A DNA stretch of 59,893 nucleotides from Desulfofustis sp. (GTDB lineage: Bacteria > Desulfobacterota > Desulfobulbia > Desulfobulbales > Desulfocapsaceae), in contig JAJDNR010000052.1 of the NCBI GenBank assembly GCA_022340565.1, positions 1 through 59,893 of the forward strand, read 5' to 3'. The position numbers and the translations under genes were made by a program. Below the pieces are notes generated by a model. The model was given only the letters and a program-made list of their open reading frames with translations. It ran no database searches and was not told the origin of the DNA. This document shows, piece after piece, positions 27,145-36,169 of the stretch. Position 1 is the stretch's first letter. Each line of letters opens with the position of its first letter.

Positions 27145-28311
27145 CTACATCTTGCACTCTGCAGCGTATGCGTCGACGTGGTTGGTGAACACTTTCTGGA
27201 TGGTCTTGTTGGTGTAGTTTCCGTCATCGGTCTTCACCACTTCCCTGATATAGAGATCCTGAACCGGATGCTGGTTGCTGCCGAAAGAGAAATTGCCCCG
27301 CACCGATTCAAAATCGGCCTTGCGAAGGGCTGCTTTGAAAGCGGCCAGATCTTCCAGGTTGCCATTGACCACCTTGAGTGCGCTGCCGATCAGGCGGGCG
27401 GTGTCGTAGCCCTGGCTGGCATAGAGGGTCGGGGTGCGGCCGTATTTTTCGCGATAGGCGGCAACAAACTGCCTGTTGGCAGGATTATCGAGATCGTGGC
27501 TCCACTGCGATCCGTTCTTGACGCCCAGCGCCACCGGGCCGACCGCAGCAAGCAGACGTTCGTCAAAGGAAAATGCCGGCCCGTACAAGGGAATCTCCTC
27601 GTTGAGTCCCGCCTGGGCGTACTGCTTGATGAAGCTCACGCCCATGCCGCCCGGCAGGAAGAAGAACACCGCATCGGGTTTGGCAGCACGGATCGCGGCG
27701 ATTTCCGCCGCATAGTCAGACTGGCCGAGTTTGGTGTACACCTCCGCTTTGATCTCCTTTTTGAAATAACGCTTGAAACCCGCCAGATGATCCTTTCCGG
27801 CCGGATAGTTGGGAGCTATCAGATAGACGTTCTGATGGGCTGAGTCGTTGACATATTGGCCGACGACCTCATCGATGTTGTCGTTCTGATAGGACACGCT
27901 GAAATAGTTTTCGTTGCAGCCTTTCCCGGCCAGCTGAGAGGGCCCGGCGTTGGCGCTGAGATAGACGACCCCGTCTCTCACCACCTTGGGCACGACGGCG
28001 ATCGCGACATTGGAAAAGACGATCCCGGTCATGATCTTGACCCCGTCTTTTTTCATGTAGCGTTCAGCGATCTGATTGGCCTTCTCGGGTTTGGCGCCGT
28101 CATCCTCGACCAGCAGCTCGACATCGACGCCGCCAAGTCTGCCCCCCTCTTGATCGACGGCCAGCTGAAAGCCGTCACGGATATCCTCGCCGAGATACGC
28201 AGCGGTTGTCGACAAAGTCGTTATCATACCGATCTTGACCGGCTCTGCCGAAGCACCCAGGGCCAGGCCAAGTATGGCGGTTGCCAGTACCAGCATCATT
28301 AAACGTTTCAT
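27145..28311 (-). CDS. livK: Branched-chain amino acid binding protein LivK/LivJ-like
   Basis: Periplasmic substrate-binding protein (type I fold), 388 aa. The frame runs up to 28335. ATG 28311 is chosen because GGGAG lies six bases before it and the signal peptide then reads MKRLMMLVLATAILGLALGA, with cleavage likely after ASA. The mature protein begins EPVKIGMITTLSTTAAYLG. Conserved pieces are AVDQEGGRLGG, YLSANAGPSQLAGKGC and GYDTARLIGSALK. The ligand could be leucine, aromatic acids or another carboxylate, because this family is broad. First gene of the transporter operon. Confidence 0.95.
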   Translation of the reverse strand: MKRLMMLVLATAILGLALGASAEPVKIGMITTLSTTAAYLGEDIRDGFQLAVDQEGGRLGGVDVELLVEDDGAKPEKANQIAERYMKKDGVKIMTGIVFSNVAIAVVPKVVRDGVVYLSANAGPSQLAGKGCNENYFSVSYQNDNIDEVVGQYVNDSAHQNVYLIAPNYPAGKDHLAGFKRYFKKEIKAEVYTKLGQSDYAAEIAAIRAAKPDAVFFFLPGGMGVSFIKQYAQAGLNEEIPLYGPAFSFDERLLAAVGPVALGVKNGSQWSHDLDNPANRQFVAAYREKYGRTPTLYASQGYDTARLIGSALKVVNGNLEDLAAFKAALRKADFESVRGNFSFGSNQHPVQDLYIREVVKTDDGNYTNKTIQKVFTNHVDAYAAECKM

Positions 28312-28630
28312 AGACATCTCCCTCGAGTTTGTCATTTTTCAAGTTGAAATCCGCGGCCAGACACCAGCGGATCGTTTGTCACCTGCAGGACCAGGCTTGC
28401 ATGACGTTCAGGAACCAATCACAGGATCCGGAGAATTAGGACGTGAGACTGCTCAACACTAGAAAATGACTTTGAATTGTGCAAGCAAAAAGTAGAGAGC
28501 ACAGATCCGCGCTATGTTAGCCCTTATTGCGAAAATGATTACGATGTATTAGTAATGCGACCCTGATCGGGCCGGTGAATCGAACCTTTGAGTTGCACGT
28601 TGATCCGACAGGTTTATTTTACGAAATGAC
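28312..28630. other. Divergent intergenic region livK/nadA
   Basis: A 319-base stretch without a gene, somewhat AT-richer than its surroundings, that must hold promoters for livK (leftward) and nadA (rightward). On the plus strand TTGCGA (28527-28532) lies 17 bases before a poor -10, TAGTAA, and is only suggestive. The sequence near 28570-28580 resembles a tRNA T-loop but does not fold as one. No terminator or riboswitch was recognised. Confidence 0.4.
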
Positions 28631-29692
28631 ATGATGAATACAGACAGAGCCAAAACCGCCTCGCTGACCATCCCTGTGGTGACCGTTCCGAGCCACCCGC
28701 GGTGGCCCGAGCTGAGCGATGACCAGGAACAGGCGTTAAAAAACAGGATCAAACAGCTGCTGAAGGAACAGGACGCTGTCCTCGTCGCCCACTACTACAC
28801 CGACGCCAAACTGCAGGAGCTGGCCGAAGAGACCGGCGGCTGTGTCGCCGACTCTTTGGAGATGGCCCGGTTCGGAATGGAGCATCCGGCCCGAACCCTG
28901 GTGGTGGCCGGTGTCAGATTCATGGGTGAAACATCCAAGATCCTCAACAACGAGAAACGGGTCGTGATGCCCGATCTTGGAGCTACCTGTTCGCTTGACG
29001 AGGGATGTCCCGCCGATGAGTTCAGCAGCTTCTGCGACCGCTATCCCGATCACACCGTGGTTGTCTACGCCAACACCAGTGCCGCGGTCAAGGCCCGTTC
29101 CGACTGGGTGGTGACGTCGGGCATCGCGCTGCCGATCATCAAGCACTTGGCCGCCCGAAACGAGAAGATCATCTGGGCTCCGGACAAACATCTGGGCGGC
29201 TACGTACAGCGGGAAACCGGCGCACAGATGATTTTCTGGCCGGGCTCCTGTGTCGTCCACGAAGAGTTCAAGTCAATCGCCCTCCAACGGTTCCGCAAAC
29301 TGCACCCGGAAGCCGCCGTGCTGGTTCACCCGGAATCCCCTGAAGCAGTGATCATGCAGGCCGATGTGGTCGGTTCGACCACGGCGCTGATCAGGGCGGT
29401 CCAGACCCGTCCCGAACAGACCTTTATCGTCGCCACCGACAAAGGCATCTTCAACAAGATGAAGCAGCTGGCTCCCGCCAAAACCCTGCTCGAGGCTCCC
29501 ACCGAAGGAGAAGGGGCAACCTGCCAGAGTTGTGCCCGATGTCCGTGGATGGGCATGAATTCGCTGCAGAACCTTGCCGAAGTCCTGGAGACCGGCACCA
29601 ATGAGATCCTCGTATCAGCGGATCTGGCACGGCGGGCACGGATTCCGATTCAACGCATGATCGACTTTTCCCGGCAGTTGCAGCAGGGTTGA
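28631..29692 (+). CDS. nadA: Quinolinate synthase
   Basis: Condenses iminoaspartate and dihydroxyacetone phosphate into quinolinate for NAD synthesis, using an oxygen-sensitive [4Fe-4S] cluster. The 353-residue protein has [18 protein letters not shown] at the substrate site. The three cluster cysteines are recognisable in [13 protein letters not shown] (about 121), [11 protein letters not shown] (about 206) and [13 protein letters not shown] (about 300). The C-terminus keeps the family's CARCPWM context. Two ATG codons start in tandem (28631, 28634) without a strong ribosome site. nadB and nadC are not seen nearby; nadK lies at the right end. Confidence 0.96.
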   Translation: MMNTDRAKTASLTIPVVTVPSHPRWPELSDDQEQALKNRIKQLLKEQDAVLVAHYYTDAKLQELAEETGGCVADSLEMARFGMEHPARTLVVAGVRFMGETSKILNNEKRVVMPDLGATCSLDEGCPADEFSSFCDRYPDHTVVVYANTSAAVKARSDWVVTSGIALPIIKHLAARNEKIIWAPDKHLGGYVQRETGAQMIFWPGSCVVHEEFKSIALQRFRKLHPEAAVLVHPESPEAVIMQADVVGSTTALIRAVQTRPEQTFIVATDKGIFNKMKQLAPAKTLLEAPTEGEGATCQSCARCPWMGMNSLQNLAEVLETGTNEILVSADLARRARIPIQRMIDFSRQLQQG

Positions 29693-29730
29693 TGACACTA
29701 CCCCCACCGTTGAGACTGCAGGCACCTTAT

Positions 29731-30819
29731 TCAAATACCGAGCCACCTCGCGTAAGCGGGAGCCTGGTGCCGCCAGTCGAACGGTTCGGTCAGGCGCATC
29801 GCCTCTTCTCCGGGTAACCGCTCAGCTTCTTTCACCGCCGTGCGCAGGCGCTCATAAAGGCCGTTTTCATCGTAGAGGAAGCGCTCGTCGAATAATTCAG
29901 GGTACACCAGCCGGTCAGGAAGCACCGGCAGGCAGCCGGCCCTCACCGCCTCCAGTATGGAGAGGCCGAAAAACTCGTGAAGGGCCGTCGATACGACGAT
30001 GTCCCCGTCAATCAGACATCGGCAATAGGCTTCTTTTGCCGCCACATACCCATAGTGGACGATTCTGTCGCCAAGCTCCCGACGTAACGCTTCGAAACAC
30101 GGCGGCCGATTCCTGAACGTCCGGCCGAGGATCGCCAGTTCGAAGTCCAGGCCGTCTCCGGCCAGACGGCATAGTGCGTCGACAAAGGCTTCCGGGTTTT
30201 TGTCATGTTCCCAGCGATGATTCCAGATAATTCGCGGCACCGAATGAAGAGTCCTTCCGCCTTTCAGCCGGTCGATGGTGGTGAAATCCATTCCCGGATA
30301 AAGTACGGTGCTCTTCTCTTCGAGGCGGACGGCGCTCGGGCTCAGGTCCATGTCGGTGGCCTTGGCGAGGTATTTTCGGCACTGGTTGAGAAATGCGGAG
30401 CGATTGAAGTGCGAATTGAAGGCGGTCGAATCAGAGGTCAACGCGGTGGTGAAATTGATTGCGGTAAATTGATGGTTGGTGCGCTTATCCAGAAAACCAG
30501 GGTAGGCAAACTGATTTTCATGGAAATAGGTGCACAGGCGGCAGCGTGAATTCCAGCCGTCGACAGACTGGGTCATCGCCTTGAACACGGCGACATCAAC
30601 GAAGCTCGAGAACAGCACGGTGTCGAAATGTCGTTCGCTTGTCGGCAGCGCTTCGATCTGCCCGATGAACCACGGAGCGCTGAGCTGCATGCGCATCTTC
30701 CATTTGCGCGCCGGCAGGCTCATCAGCGTGAAATGGGCATCGACGGCAGCGGCCAGACCGTCAAGAAAACTTTTATGGGAGCCCCCGTAATAGGGCTCTA
30801 TGACAAGTATCCGTTTCAT
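29731..30819 (-). CDS. DUF3524 glycosyltransferase (tRNA-queuosine mannosyltransferase-like)
   Basis: A 362-residue GT-B-type glycosyltransferase. ATG 30819 gives MKRILVIEPYYGGSHKSFLDG, the start typical of the DUF3524 family; the frame is open further upstream but that part has no recognisable sequence. Family blocks seen: LPARKWKMRMQ, FHENQFAYP, AINFTTAL, FNSHFNR, WNHRWEHDKNPE, and VVSTALHEFFGLSILEAV, the donor-binding acidic motif. The vertebrate member (GTDC1/QTMAN) mannosylates queuosine in tRNA-Asp, so a tRNA role is possible, but bacterial members may differ. It lies 77 bases after coaBC on the same strand and converges on nadA. Confidence 0.82.
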   Translation of the reverse strand: MKRILVIEPYYGGSHKSFLDGLAAAVDAHFTLMSLPARKWKMRMQLSAPWFIGQIEALPTSERHFDTVLFSSFVDVAVFKAMTQSVDGWNSRCRLCTYFHENQFAYPGFLDKRTNHQFTAINFTTALTSDSTAFNSHFNRSAFLNQCRKYLAKATDMDLSPSAVRLEEKSTVLYPGMDFTTIDRLKGGRTLHSVPRIIWNHRWEHDKNPEAFVDALCRLAGDGLDFELAILGRTFRNRPPCFEALRRELGDRIVHYGYVAAKEAYCRCLIDGDIVVSTALHEFFGLSILEAVRAGCLPVLPDRLVYPELFDERFLYDENGLYERLRTAVKEAERLPGEEAMRLTEPFDWRHQAPAYARWLGI

Positions 30820-30896
30820 CCGGGTGGACGGGGATGAAGGCTCACGGACAGCGGCAGGGACCGGCCCGTCAGCCGATACGGCTGCCCGGTCGGCGG

Positions 30897-32114
30897 CTAC
30901 ACCGCCGGTTTCAGCAGCTTGTTCGCCACCACATGATCCCAGAGGAGATCGGCGGTTTTTTCCTTGCTGGTATGAATCAGAGGCACCGAACGCTGGGAAT
31001 CGATGAGGGTGATCTGGTTGGTATCGACCGCGAAACCGGCGCCGTCCGAGGAAATATCGTTGACCGCAATCAGATCGAGATGCTTGTTGACGAGCTTCTT
31101 GCGCCCTTCCTGCTCGATGTTCTGGCTTTCTGCGGCAAAACCGATAAGCAGCCACCGCTCACGATCATCACGTTTCCCCAGTTCCTTCAATATATCGGGG
31201 TTCAGCACGAGTTCCATGGTCAGTTCGGAGCTGTCTTTCTTGACCTTCTGACGGTGCTGTCTGGCAAACCTGAAATCGGCAACCGCGGCGGCCTTCACGA
31301 TAATCGACGCATGATCGCATCGCTCCATCACCGCCTCATACATCTCCAGCGCCGTAGAAACCCTGACCATTTCCACGCCTGCCGGCGCCTGAAGAGCCGT
31401 CGGCCCGCTGATCAGGGTCACCTCCGCACCTCTCCTGAAGGCGGTGCGGGCCAGCGCATAGCCCATTTTCCCCGACGAGCGGTTGGAAATGAATCGAGCG
31501 GGATCATATGGTTCGCGGGTCGGGCCCGCAGTCACCAGCACCCGCTGTCCGGCCAGATCAGGTCTGGTGATACCGCGCAGCACATATTCGGCGACCTGCT
31601 CCCATTCCGGCAGCCTGCCCGCCCCTTCCTCTCCGCAGGCCATGAGTCCGCTGTCGGGATCGATCACCCGGTAACCGAGCGATGTGAGCCGCTCTATGTT
31701 GTGCCGGGTGGCGGCATGCTCGAACATCTTCACGTTCATCGCCGGGCACACGATTACCGGGACCCGGGCAGCCAGAACCGTGGTGCTCAGCAGATCGTCG
31801 GCCAGACCATGGGCCAGACGGGCGATGGTGTGAGCCGTCGCCGGCGCTATCAGGATGCAGTCTGCCTCGCGGGCCAGACCGATGTGAGAAATAACCCCTT
31901 CCCGTTCGGCCTCGAACATGTCGCTGTAAACCGCTCTGCCGGTCAGGGCTGAAAAGGTCAGCGGCGTGACAAAGTGTTGCGCCGCTGCGGTCATCACCAC
32001 ATCGACCAGCGCCTCATCCTTGGCGAGCGCGCTGACCCAGCCCGCCACCTTGAAGGCGGCAATCGACCCGGTGACCCCGACGACAATCCGTTTTCCTGCA
32101 AAGCTGCTGGTCAT
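30897..32114 (-). CDS. coaBC: Bifunctional phosphopantothenoylcysteine synthetase/decarboxylase
   Basis: Makes phosphopantetheine for coenzyme A in two steps. The N-terminal CoaC flavoprotein half shows GVTGSIAAFKVAGW, the catalytic-histidine segment ISHIGLAREAD, PATAHTIARLAHGLADDLL and PAMNVKMFEH. The C-terminal CoaB half (from about residue 190) has VLVTAGPTREPYDPARFISNRSSGKMG, KAAAVADFR and the later NDI segment. ATG 32114 gives 405 aa; an in-frame GTG at 32132 would add six residues. Neither has a strong ribosome site. Same strand as the Bax-inhibitor family gene upstream. Confidence 0.96.
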   Translation of the reverse strand: MTSSFAGKRIVVGVTGSIAAFKVAGWVSALAKDEALVDVVMTAAAQHFVTPLTFSALTGRAVYSDMFEAEREGVISHIGLAREADCILIAPATAHTIARLAHGLADDLLSTTVLAARVPVIVCPAMNVKMFEHAATRHNIERLTSLGYRVIDPDSGLMACGEEGAGRLPEWEQVAEYVLRGITRPDLAGQRVLVTAGPTREPYDPARFISNRSSGKMGYALARTAFRRGAEVTLISGPTALQAPAGVEMVRVSTALEMYEAVMERCDHASIIVKAAAVADFRFARQHRQKVKKDSSELTMELVLNPDILKELGKRDDRERWLLIGFAAESQNIEQEGRKKLVNKHLDLIAVNDISSDGAGFAVDTNQITLIDSQRSVPLIHTSKEKTADLLWDHVVANKLLKPAV

Positions 32115-32154
32115 GGGCTGGGAAAGGCTCACAAGGTTTCGGTGCGGCCGGGGA

Positions 32155-32862
32155 TCAGTCCCTGCTGCCGCCGAACAGCCTGAGCAGCATCAGAAAGAGG
32201 TTGATGAAATCGAGATAGAGGGCCAGCGCTCCCATGATCGAGACCTTGGTGATCGCCTCACGCCCCTGGGACATGATACCCTCTTCGCCCATCCGCTTGA
32301 TTTTCTGCACGTCATAGGCGGTCAGGCCGGTGAAGATCAGCACGCCGATGGCCGATGTGACCCAATAGACTCCCGGGCTCTTGAGGAAGATATTGACGAT
32401 CGACGCAATGATCAGGCCGACCAGCCCCATGAACAGAAACGAGCCCCAGCCGGACAGATCGCGCTTGGTAACCAGCCCGTATACAGCCATGGCACCGAAC
32501 ATTCCGGCGGTGATTACGAAGGTTCCGGCAATGGAGGTTCCGGTATAGCGGAGGAAGATGGTCGAAAAGAACAAGCCGTTGAGCACCGAGTAGACGATAA
32601 ACAGCATCGACGCGGTCGAAGCCTGGATCTTGTCGATTCTCGCCGACAGAAAGAACACCAGCCCCAGGGTACCCAGTGCGATGATCAGAAACAGCGGGGA
32701 ATTGATGATGGTCATGGCAAGCCCGCTCGCCGCGGTCGCATAGGCCACCACCCCGGTGATGCCGAGCCCTGCCGCCATCCAGTTGAAAACCTTGGCAAGA
32801 AAGATTGACGAGGCGTCCTGTTTGGCCTGAGAAATAGTGATTGGTCGTGTGTCTGTCTGCAT
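32155..32862 (-). CDS. Bax inhibitor-1/YccA family membrane protein
   Basis: A 235-residue inner-membrane protein with seven hydrophobic helices, matching the Bax inhibitor-1 (UPF0005) family. Hallmarks are FLAKVFNWMAAGLGITG near the start, YSVLNGLFFSTIF, GLTAYDVQKIK, and ALYLDFINLFLMLLRLFGG at the end. Family members are calcium-leak or protease-associated proteins; bacterial roles are poorly known. ATG 32862 (five bases after GGAGA) is preferred to an in-frame upstream codon at 32877. Possibly cotranscribed with coaBC (41-base gap). Confidence 0.93.
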   Translation of the reverse strand: MQTDTRPITISQAKQDASSIFLAKVFNWMAAGLGITGVVAYATAASGLAMTIINSPLFLIIALGTLGLVFFLSARIDKIQASTASMLFIVYSVLNGLFFSTIFLRYTGTSIAGTFVITAGMFGAMAVYGLVTKRDLSGWGSFLFMGLVGLIIASIVNIFLKSPGVYWVTSAIGVLIFTGLTAYDVQKIKRMGEEGIMSQGREAITKVSIMGALALYLDFINLFLMLLRLFGGSRD

Positions 32863-32886
32863 GATGTCTCCAGTCAATTTACTTTG

Positions 32887-34296
32887 TTAATAGGCGCCGT
32901 CGCGCTTGAACATGATATAGACGGTCCTGAGAATAATTTTTATATCGGTCCACAGCGAATAGTTGAGTATATACCAGTCGTCGAGATCGACCCGCTCCTG
33001 GTAGGTTTCCACATCGGAGCGCTTGCTGACCTGCCATGGACCGGTGATGCCCGGTTTCATTGAACAGTAGCGGCCGGCGCTGTCCCGGTAAAAGGCGGAC
33101 AGTTCTCCGCCGACGATCGGACGCGCCCCGACGACGCTCATATCGCCTCTCAATACATTAATGAACTGCGGAAATTCATCAAGGCTGGTTTTTCTGAGAA
33201 TTCTGCCGATCCTGGTGATTCGTGGATCATTTTTGAGTTTGAAGGTCTGCTGCCATTCTTTTCTCAGCTCCGGATCCTCGGCAAGCAGTGTCTCCAGTTC
33301 CTGATCCGCGCCCACCCGCATGGTTCTGAATTTCAGACAGTCGAATTCTTTGCCTGCCGCGGTGATTCGTTTGTGACGGTAAATTACAGGTCCCCGGTCC
33401 TCGAGCCAGATGAGCAGGCTGATAAGCAGGAAGAGCGGAGAAGCCAGGATCAGCACCGACAGTGAAAAGATGATGTCGAACCCCCGTTTCCATTCCGTAT
33501 GCGGGTTGAAGTTGAGGATCAGCATCTTCCCCAGCGACTGGACTTCCGCATGGTGCAGCCCGAATACATAGAGATCGGGGACCAGGTAGATACGCGCCCC
33601 GAGCGACCTGCACTCCCGCAGGATTGAAAAAATCTTGCGTTCGGCCCGCATCGGCAGCGCGATATAGACATAATCGATGTCGTTCTTCTGCAGATACTCC
33701 GGAAGCATGCCGATATCTCCAAGCACCGGCAGCCCCATGGCGGTGAGCTTCGGGTCTTCGGCAACCTTGTCATCGAAAAATCCCATCACCTCGATTCCCG
33801 CCCACGGGATCGAATCCAGCTCCCTGATCAGGCTCATGCCGAGATCGCCGGCCCCGGCGATCACCGCCCGGCGGATGTTTTTTCCCCGTCTGCGGAAGAA
33901 TCTCAAGAACTTGCGGGCAGCCATATGCAGGGCGAAGATAATGAGCGGCGTGGTCGTCGACCAGATCATGAAGACCACCCGCGAGTAGGCGACTGATATT
34001 TTGAAAATGAAGAAGTAGAAGAGCAGCAAGCCGATAATCGTGACCCACGCTTTTATAATGACGAAAAACTCCTTGTAAAATTTCCATCCACGCCAGGAGC
34101 GGTAAAGCTGAAAGGACTGAAACGATATAAGGCTGAGAACAAAGGAGATGATCACCAGCCGGGTGTAGTAATCGCTCCATTCGACGCGATAGAAACGGAC
34201 CAGTGCGGAAAGATATCCCACAACCAGCAGGCAGTCGACCAGATGCAGCAGCCTGGCCATGATGGAACTCTGCTCGCGCAGATTCGTTGAAAGCAT
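32887..34296 (-). CDS. Polyprenyl-phosphate sugar-1-phosphate transferase (WcaJ/WbaP-like)
   Basis: Starts a surface polysaccharide by loading a sugar phosphate onto undecaprenyl phosphate. From ATG 34296 the protein is 469 aa. Four to five N-terminal helices lead to a CoA-binding-like Rossmann domain (IRRAVIAGAGDLGMSLIREL, near 145-165), then a further membrane segment. The catalytic domain follows: EFDCLKFRTMR, LKNDPRITRIGRILRKTSLDE, NVLRGDMSVVGARP and PGITGPWQVSKRSD. The in-frame ATG at 34371 would overlap the upstream glycosyltransferase gene by 40 bases and lacks a ribosome site. The sugar (glucose or galactose) cannot be told. Downstream-most gene of the GT2 run. Confidence 0.93.
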   Translation of the reverse strand: MLSTNLREQSSIMARLLHLVDCLLVVGYLSALVRFYRVEWSDYYTRLVIISFVLSLISFQSFQLYRSWRGWKFYKEFFVIIKAWVTIIGLLLFYFFIFKISVAYSRVVFMIWSTTTPLIIFALHMAARKFLRFFRRRGKNIRRAVIAGAGDLGMSLIRELDSIPWAGIEVMGFFDDKVAEDPKLTAMGLPVLGDIGMLPEYLQKNDIDYVYIALPMRAERKIFSILRECRSLGARIYLVPDLYVFGLHHAEVQSLGKMLILNFNPHTEWKRGFDIIFSLSVLILASPLFLLISLLIWLEDRGPVIYRHKRITAAGKEFDCLKFRTMRVGADQELETLLAEDPELRKEWQQTFKLKNDPRITRIGRILRKTSLDEFPQFINVLRGDMSVVGARPIVGGELSAFYRDSAGRYCSMKPGITGPWQVSKRSDVETYQERVDLDDWYILNYSLWTDIKIILRTVYIMFKRDGAY

Positions 34297-34331
34297 TTTG
34301 GCTTGAGTGGTTACGCAGTCACTTGCGTTGA

Positions 34332-35273
34332 TCAATCCTGTTTCGATTCCGCTGCCGCCAGGTTCCGCCACCAGCGGCCGTTCATGCTTAACCGTGCCGC
34401 CAGTCTCGGCGGCAGCATGGTATGAAATCTCCCCAATCGATAGCCACAGAACTTCAAGCCAACTCTTACCACAAAATCGCCGATCATTCTATAATTACGG
34501 CGCCGCCATAAATAGGTAAGCCCGGACCGGATATAATCAACCCCTCTGCCCGATGCTCCGCCATAGGTGTCAAGGAGCCAGCGCTGGCGGCGATGAAAGA
34601 CGCCAATATCGAAATAGCGTCTGAACTCCTCCTGCCATGAATAGTTATGCGAATGATAGACCCGGGCGTCCGCCGCATAGGCTATCCTCTCACCATGTTC
34701 AAGCAACTTGCCGGCGGCGGCGCTGTCTTCTCCGAAAATCAGATTCGATTCGAAATAGCCGATCGCTTCAAGGCTGCTTCTCCGGTATGCCGCGCACGAA
34801 TTAGACAGGAAGACGGCCTGGAAGCCGAGCCGGCTCCGGTCGTTCAAGTCTTTGACGGCAGACTGCTCGGGGTAGTTGAACAATCTCAGGTGAGTTGCAA
34901 TGTCATCGGCATCGAAGGCGGGCAGCTGCCGTGCATAGCTGGCGGCGATCTCGGCAGAATTGACAATCGGTTCGACGAGTTTCTCCAGCAATTGGCGGGA
35001 AGCCGGCAGCACATCCTGGGTCATGAACACGAGAAGTTCTCCGACCGCCATCCGCGCCGCCATCGACCGGGTGCCGCCGTGATCGAACTCATCGAGCGCA
35101 ATCCGATGCACCCGCGCTCCGAAGCGGGTGGCGACCTCTACCGTTTGATCATCAGAAGCCGAATCGATGACCAGGATCTCATCGGGCGTCAGCGTCTGGA
35201 TGCTCAAGCCGGCAAGCAGCTCCCGCAGCGTATCCTGCCCGTTTCTCGTTGGTATGATGACCGTCAGTTTCAT
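34332..35273 (-). CDS. GT2 glycosyltransferase (rhamnosyltransferase-like)
   Basis: A 313-residue GT-A glycosyltransferase. From ATG 35273 it starts MKLTVIIPTRNGQDTLRELL. The nucleotide-sugar site reads VIDSASDDQT, the FDHGGTRS segment follows, and the metal-binding region is VFMTQDVLPAS. The ALLVFLTQDA-type pattern is common among dTDP-rhamnosyltransferases. The C-terminal part (FGEDSAAAGKLLEHGERIAY, HSHNYSWQEEFRRYFDIGVFH) fits that subgroup. The frame is open upstream to 35351 but this would overlap the preceding gene. The donor sugar is an inference. Confidence 0.88.
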   Translation of the reverse strand: MKLTVIIPTRNGQDTLRELLAGLSIQTLTPDEILVIDSASDDQTVEVATRFGARVHRIALDEFDHGGTRSMAARMAVGELLVFMTQDVLPASRQLLEKLVEPIVNSAEIAASYARQLPAFDADDIATHLRLFNYPEQSAVKDLNDRSRLGFQAVFLSNSCAAYRRSSLEAIGYFESNLIFGEDSAAAGKLLEHGERIAYAADARVYHSHNYSWQEEFRRYFDIGVFHRRQRWLLDTYGGASGRGVDYIRSGLTYLWRRRNYRMIGDFVVRVGLKFCGYRLGRFHTMLPPRLAARLSMNGRWWRNLAAAESKQD

Positions 35274-35325
35274 CCTCTTGACCGCTGGAGTCGGCTGATC
35301 CCGGGTATTGACACCGCTCCCCAGC

Positions 35326-36153
35326 TCACAGATGAAGGATCCGCACCGCAAGATATTTGCCTATCGACCAGAGCAGATATGGCGAGCGATGCTTCAGGTT
35401 GAGCTTGACTTCGTTGGCAGAAGCCAGACAGCGGACCTGATGATCGATCTGTTGCCGGTCTTTGGCCCATCCCCGGCCGTGATATACGATGACCCGGGGG
35501 GTATAGAGCAGGCTCCAGCCTCTCTTGCGCAGCCGTATAGACAGATCGATATCTTCTTTATACATGAAGTAAGACTCATCGAACAACTGGCTGTCAGGTT
35601 TCTCGAGCACCGACTGCAGCGCCTGCACCCTGCACATCATGAACGCCCCGCACAACGCCGGAACCTCCTGCTCGACGCCGTAGCCTGATCCCACCGGCTG
35701 CCCCTGTCCCCGGTCGTACCAGCGTCCATACCAGGTTCTGAACACTCCGGTCGAATCGATGAGGCCGTTGGGGCGGTGATCTGCTATGTCGTACCCTTTC
35801 AAGATACCGGTGAGCGCCCCGATCCGTGGCCTGGATACAATGATTTCAAGGGCCGATGCAAGGCTGTTCTCGCCCACGAAAGTGTCCGGATTGATGAACA
35901 GCACGTAATTGGCTCGCCTGTCGACCAGGCTGAACCCTGCATTGCTGGCAGCCGAAAAACCTATGTTGTCCCGGCATTCGACGGTGAACCCGGGCCGGTT
36001 CCTGAACGGTTCGAGGTAGCCCGTATCATCCGAACCGCTGTCAATCATGATCACCTGCAGAGATACGCGCTGACGATCGAGGGCAGCAACGCATGCTCCG
36101 ATAACACGCTGCGAATTGTGGGTGACGATGACGACGCCAAGCGGATGACTCAT
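35326..36153 (-). CDS. GT2 glycosyltransferase
   Basis: A 275-residue GT-A enzyme of family 2. VVIVTHNSQRVIGACV opens the protein. MIDSGSDD, then DNIGFSAASNAGF mark the nucleotide-sugar site. The acidic metal site is FINPDTFV, and FMYKEDIDLSIRLRKRGW contains the likely catalytic aspartate. This arrangement is typical of rhamnosyl- and related transferases of O-chain or capsule loci. It lies 16 bases after the upstream GT2 gene, on the same strand. Confidence 0.9.
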   Translation of the reverse strand: MSHPLGVVIVTHNSQRVIGACVAALDRQRVSLQVIMIDSGSDDTGYLEPFRNRPGFTVECRDNIGFSAASNAGFSLVDRRANYVLFINPDTFVGENSLASALEIIVSRPRIGALTGILKGYDIADHRPNGLIDSTGVFRTWYGRWYDRGQGQPVGSGYGVEQEVPALCGAFMMCRVQALQSVLEKPDSQLFDESYFMYKEDIDLSIRLRKRGWSLLYTPRVIVYHGRGWAKDRQQIDHQVRCLASANEVKLNLKHRSPYLLWSIGKYLAVRILHL

Positions 36154-36169
36154 GCCGGCTCCCGTGGTT

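Noticed and set aside
28558-28612. tRNA-like T-loop on the minus strand (GGTTCGATTC)
   Set aside because: The bases on both sides do not form the five-pair T stem, and no acceptor, D or anticodon arm can be drawn.
30834-31952. 372-codon plus-strand frame opposite coaBC
   Set aside because: Shadow of CoaBC, whose motifs are complete on the other strand.
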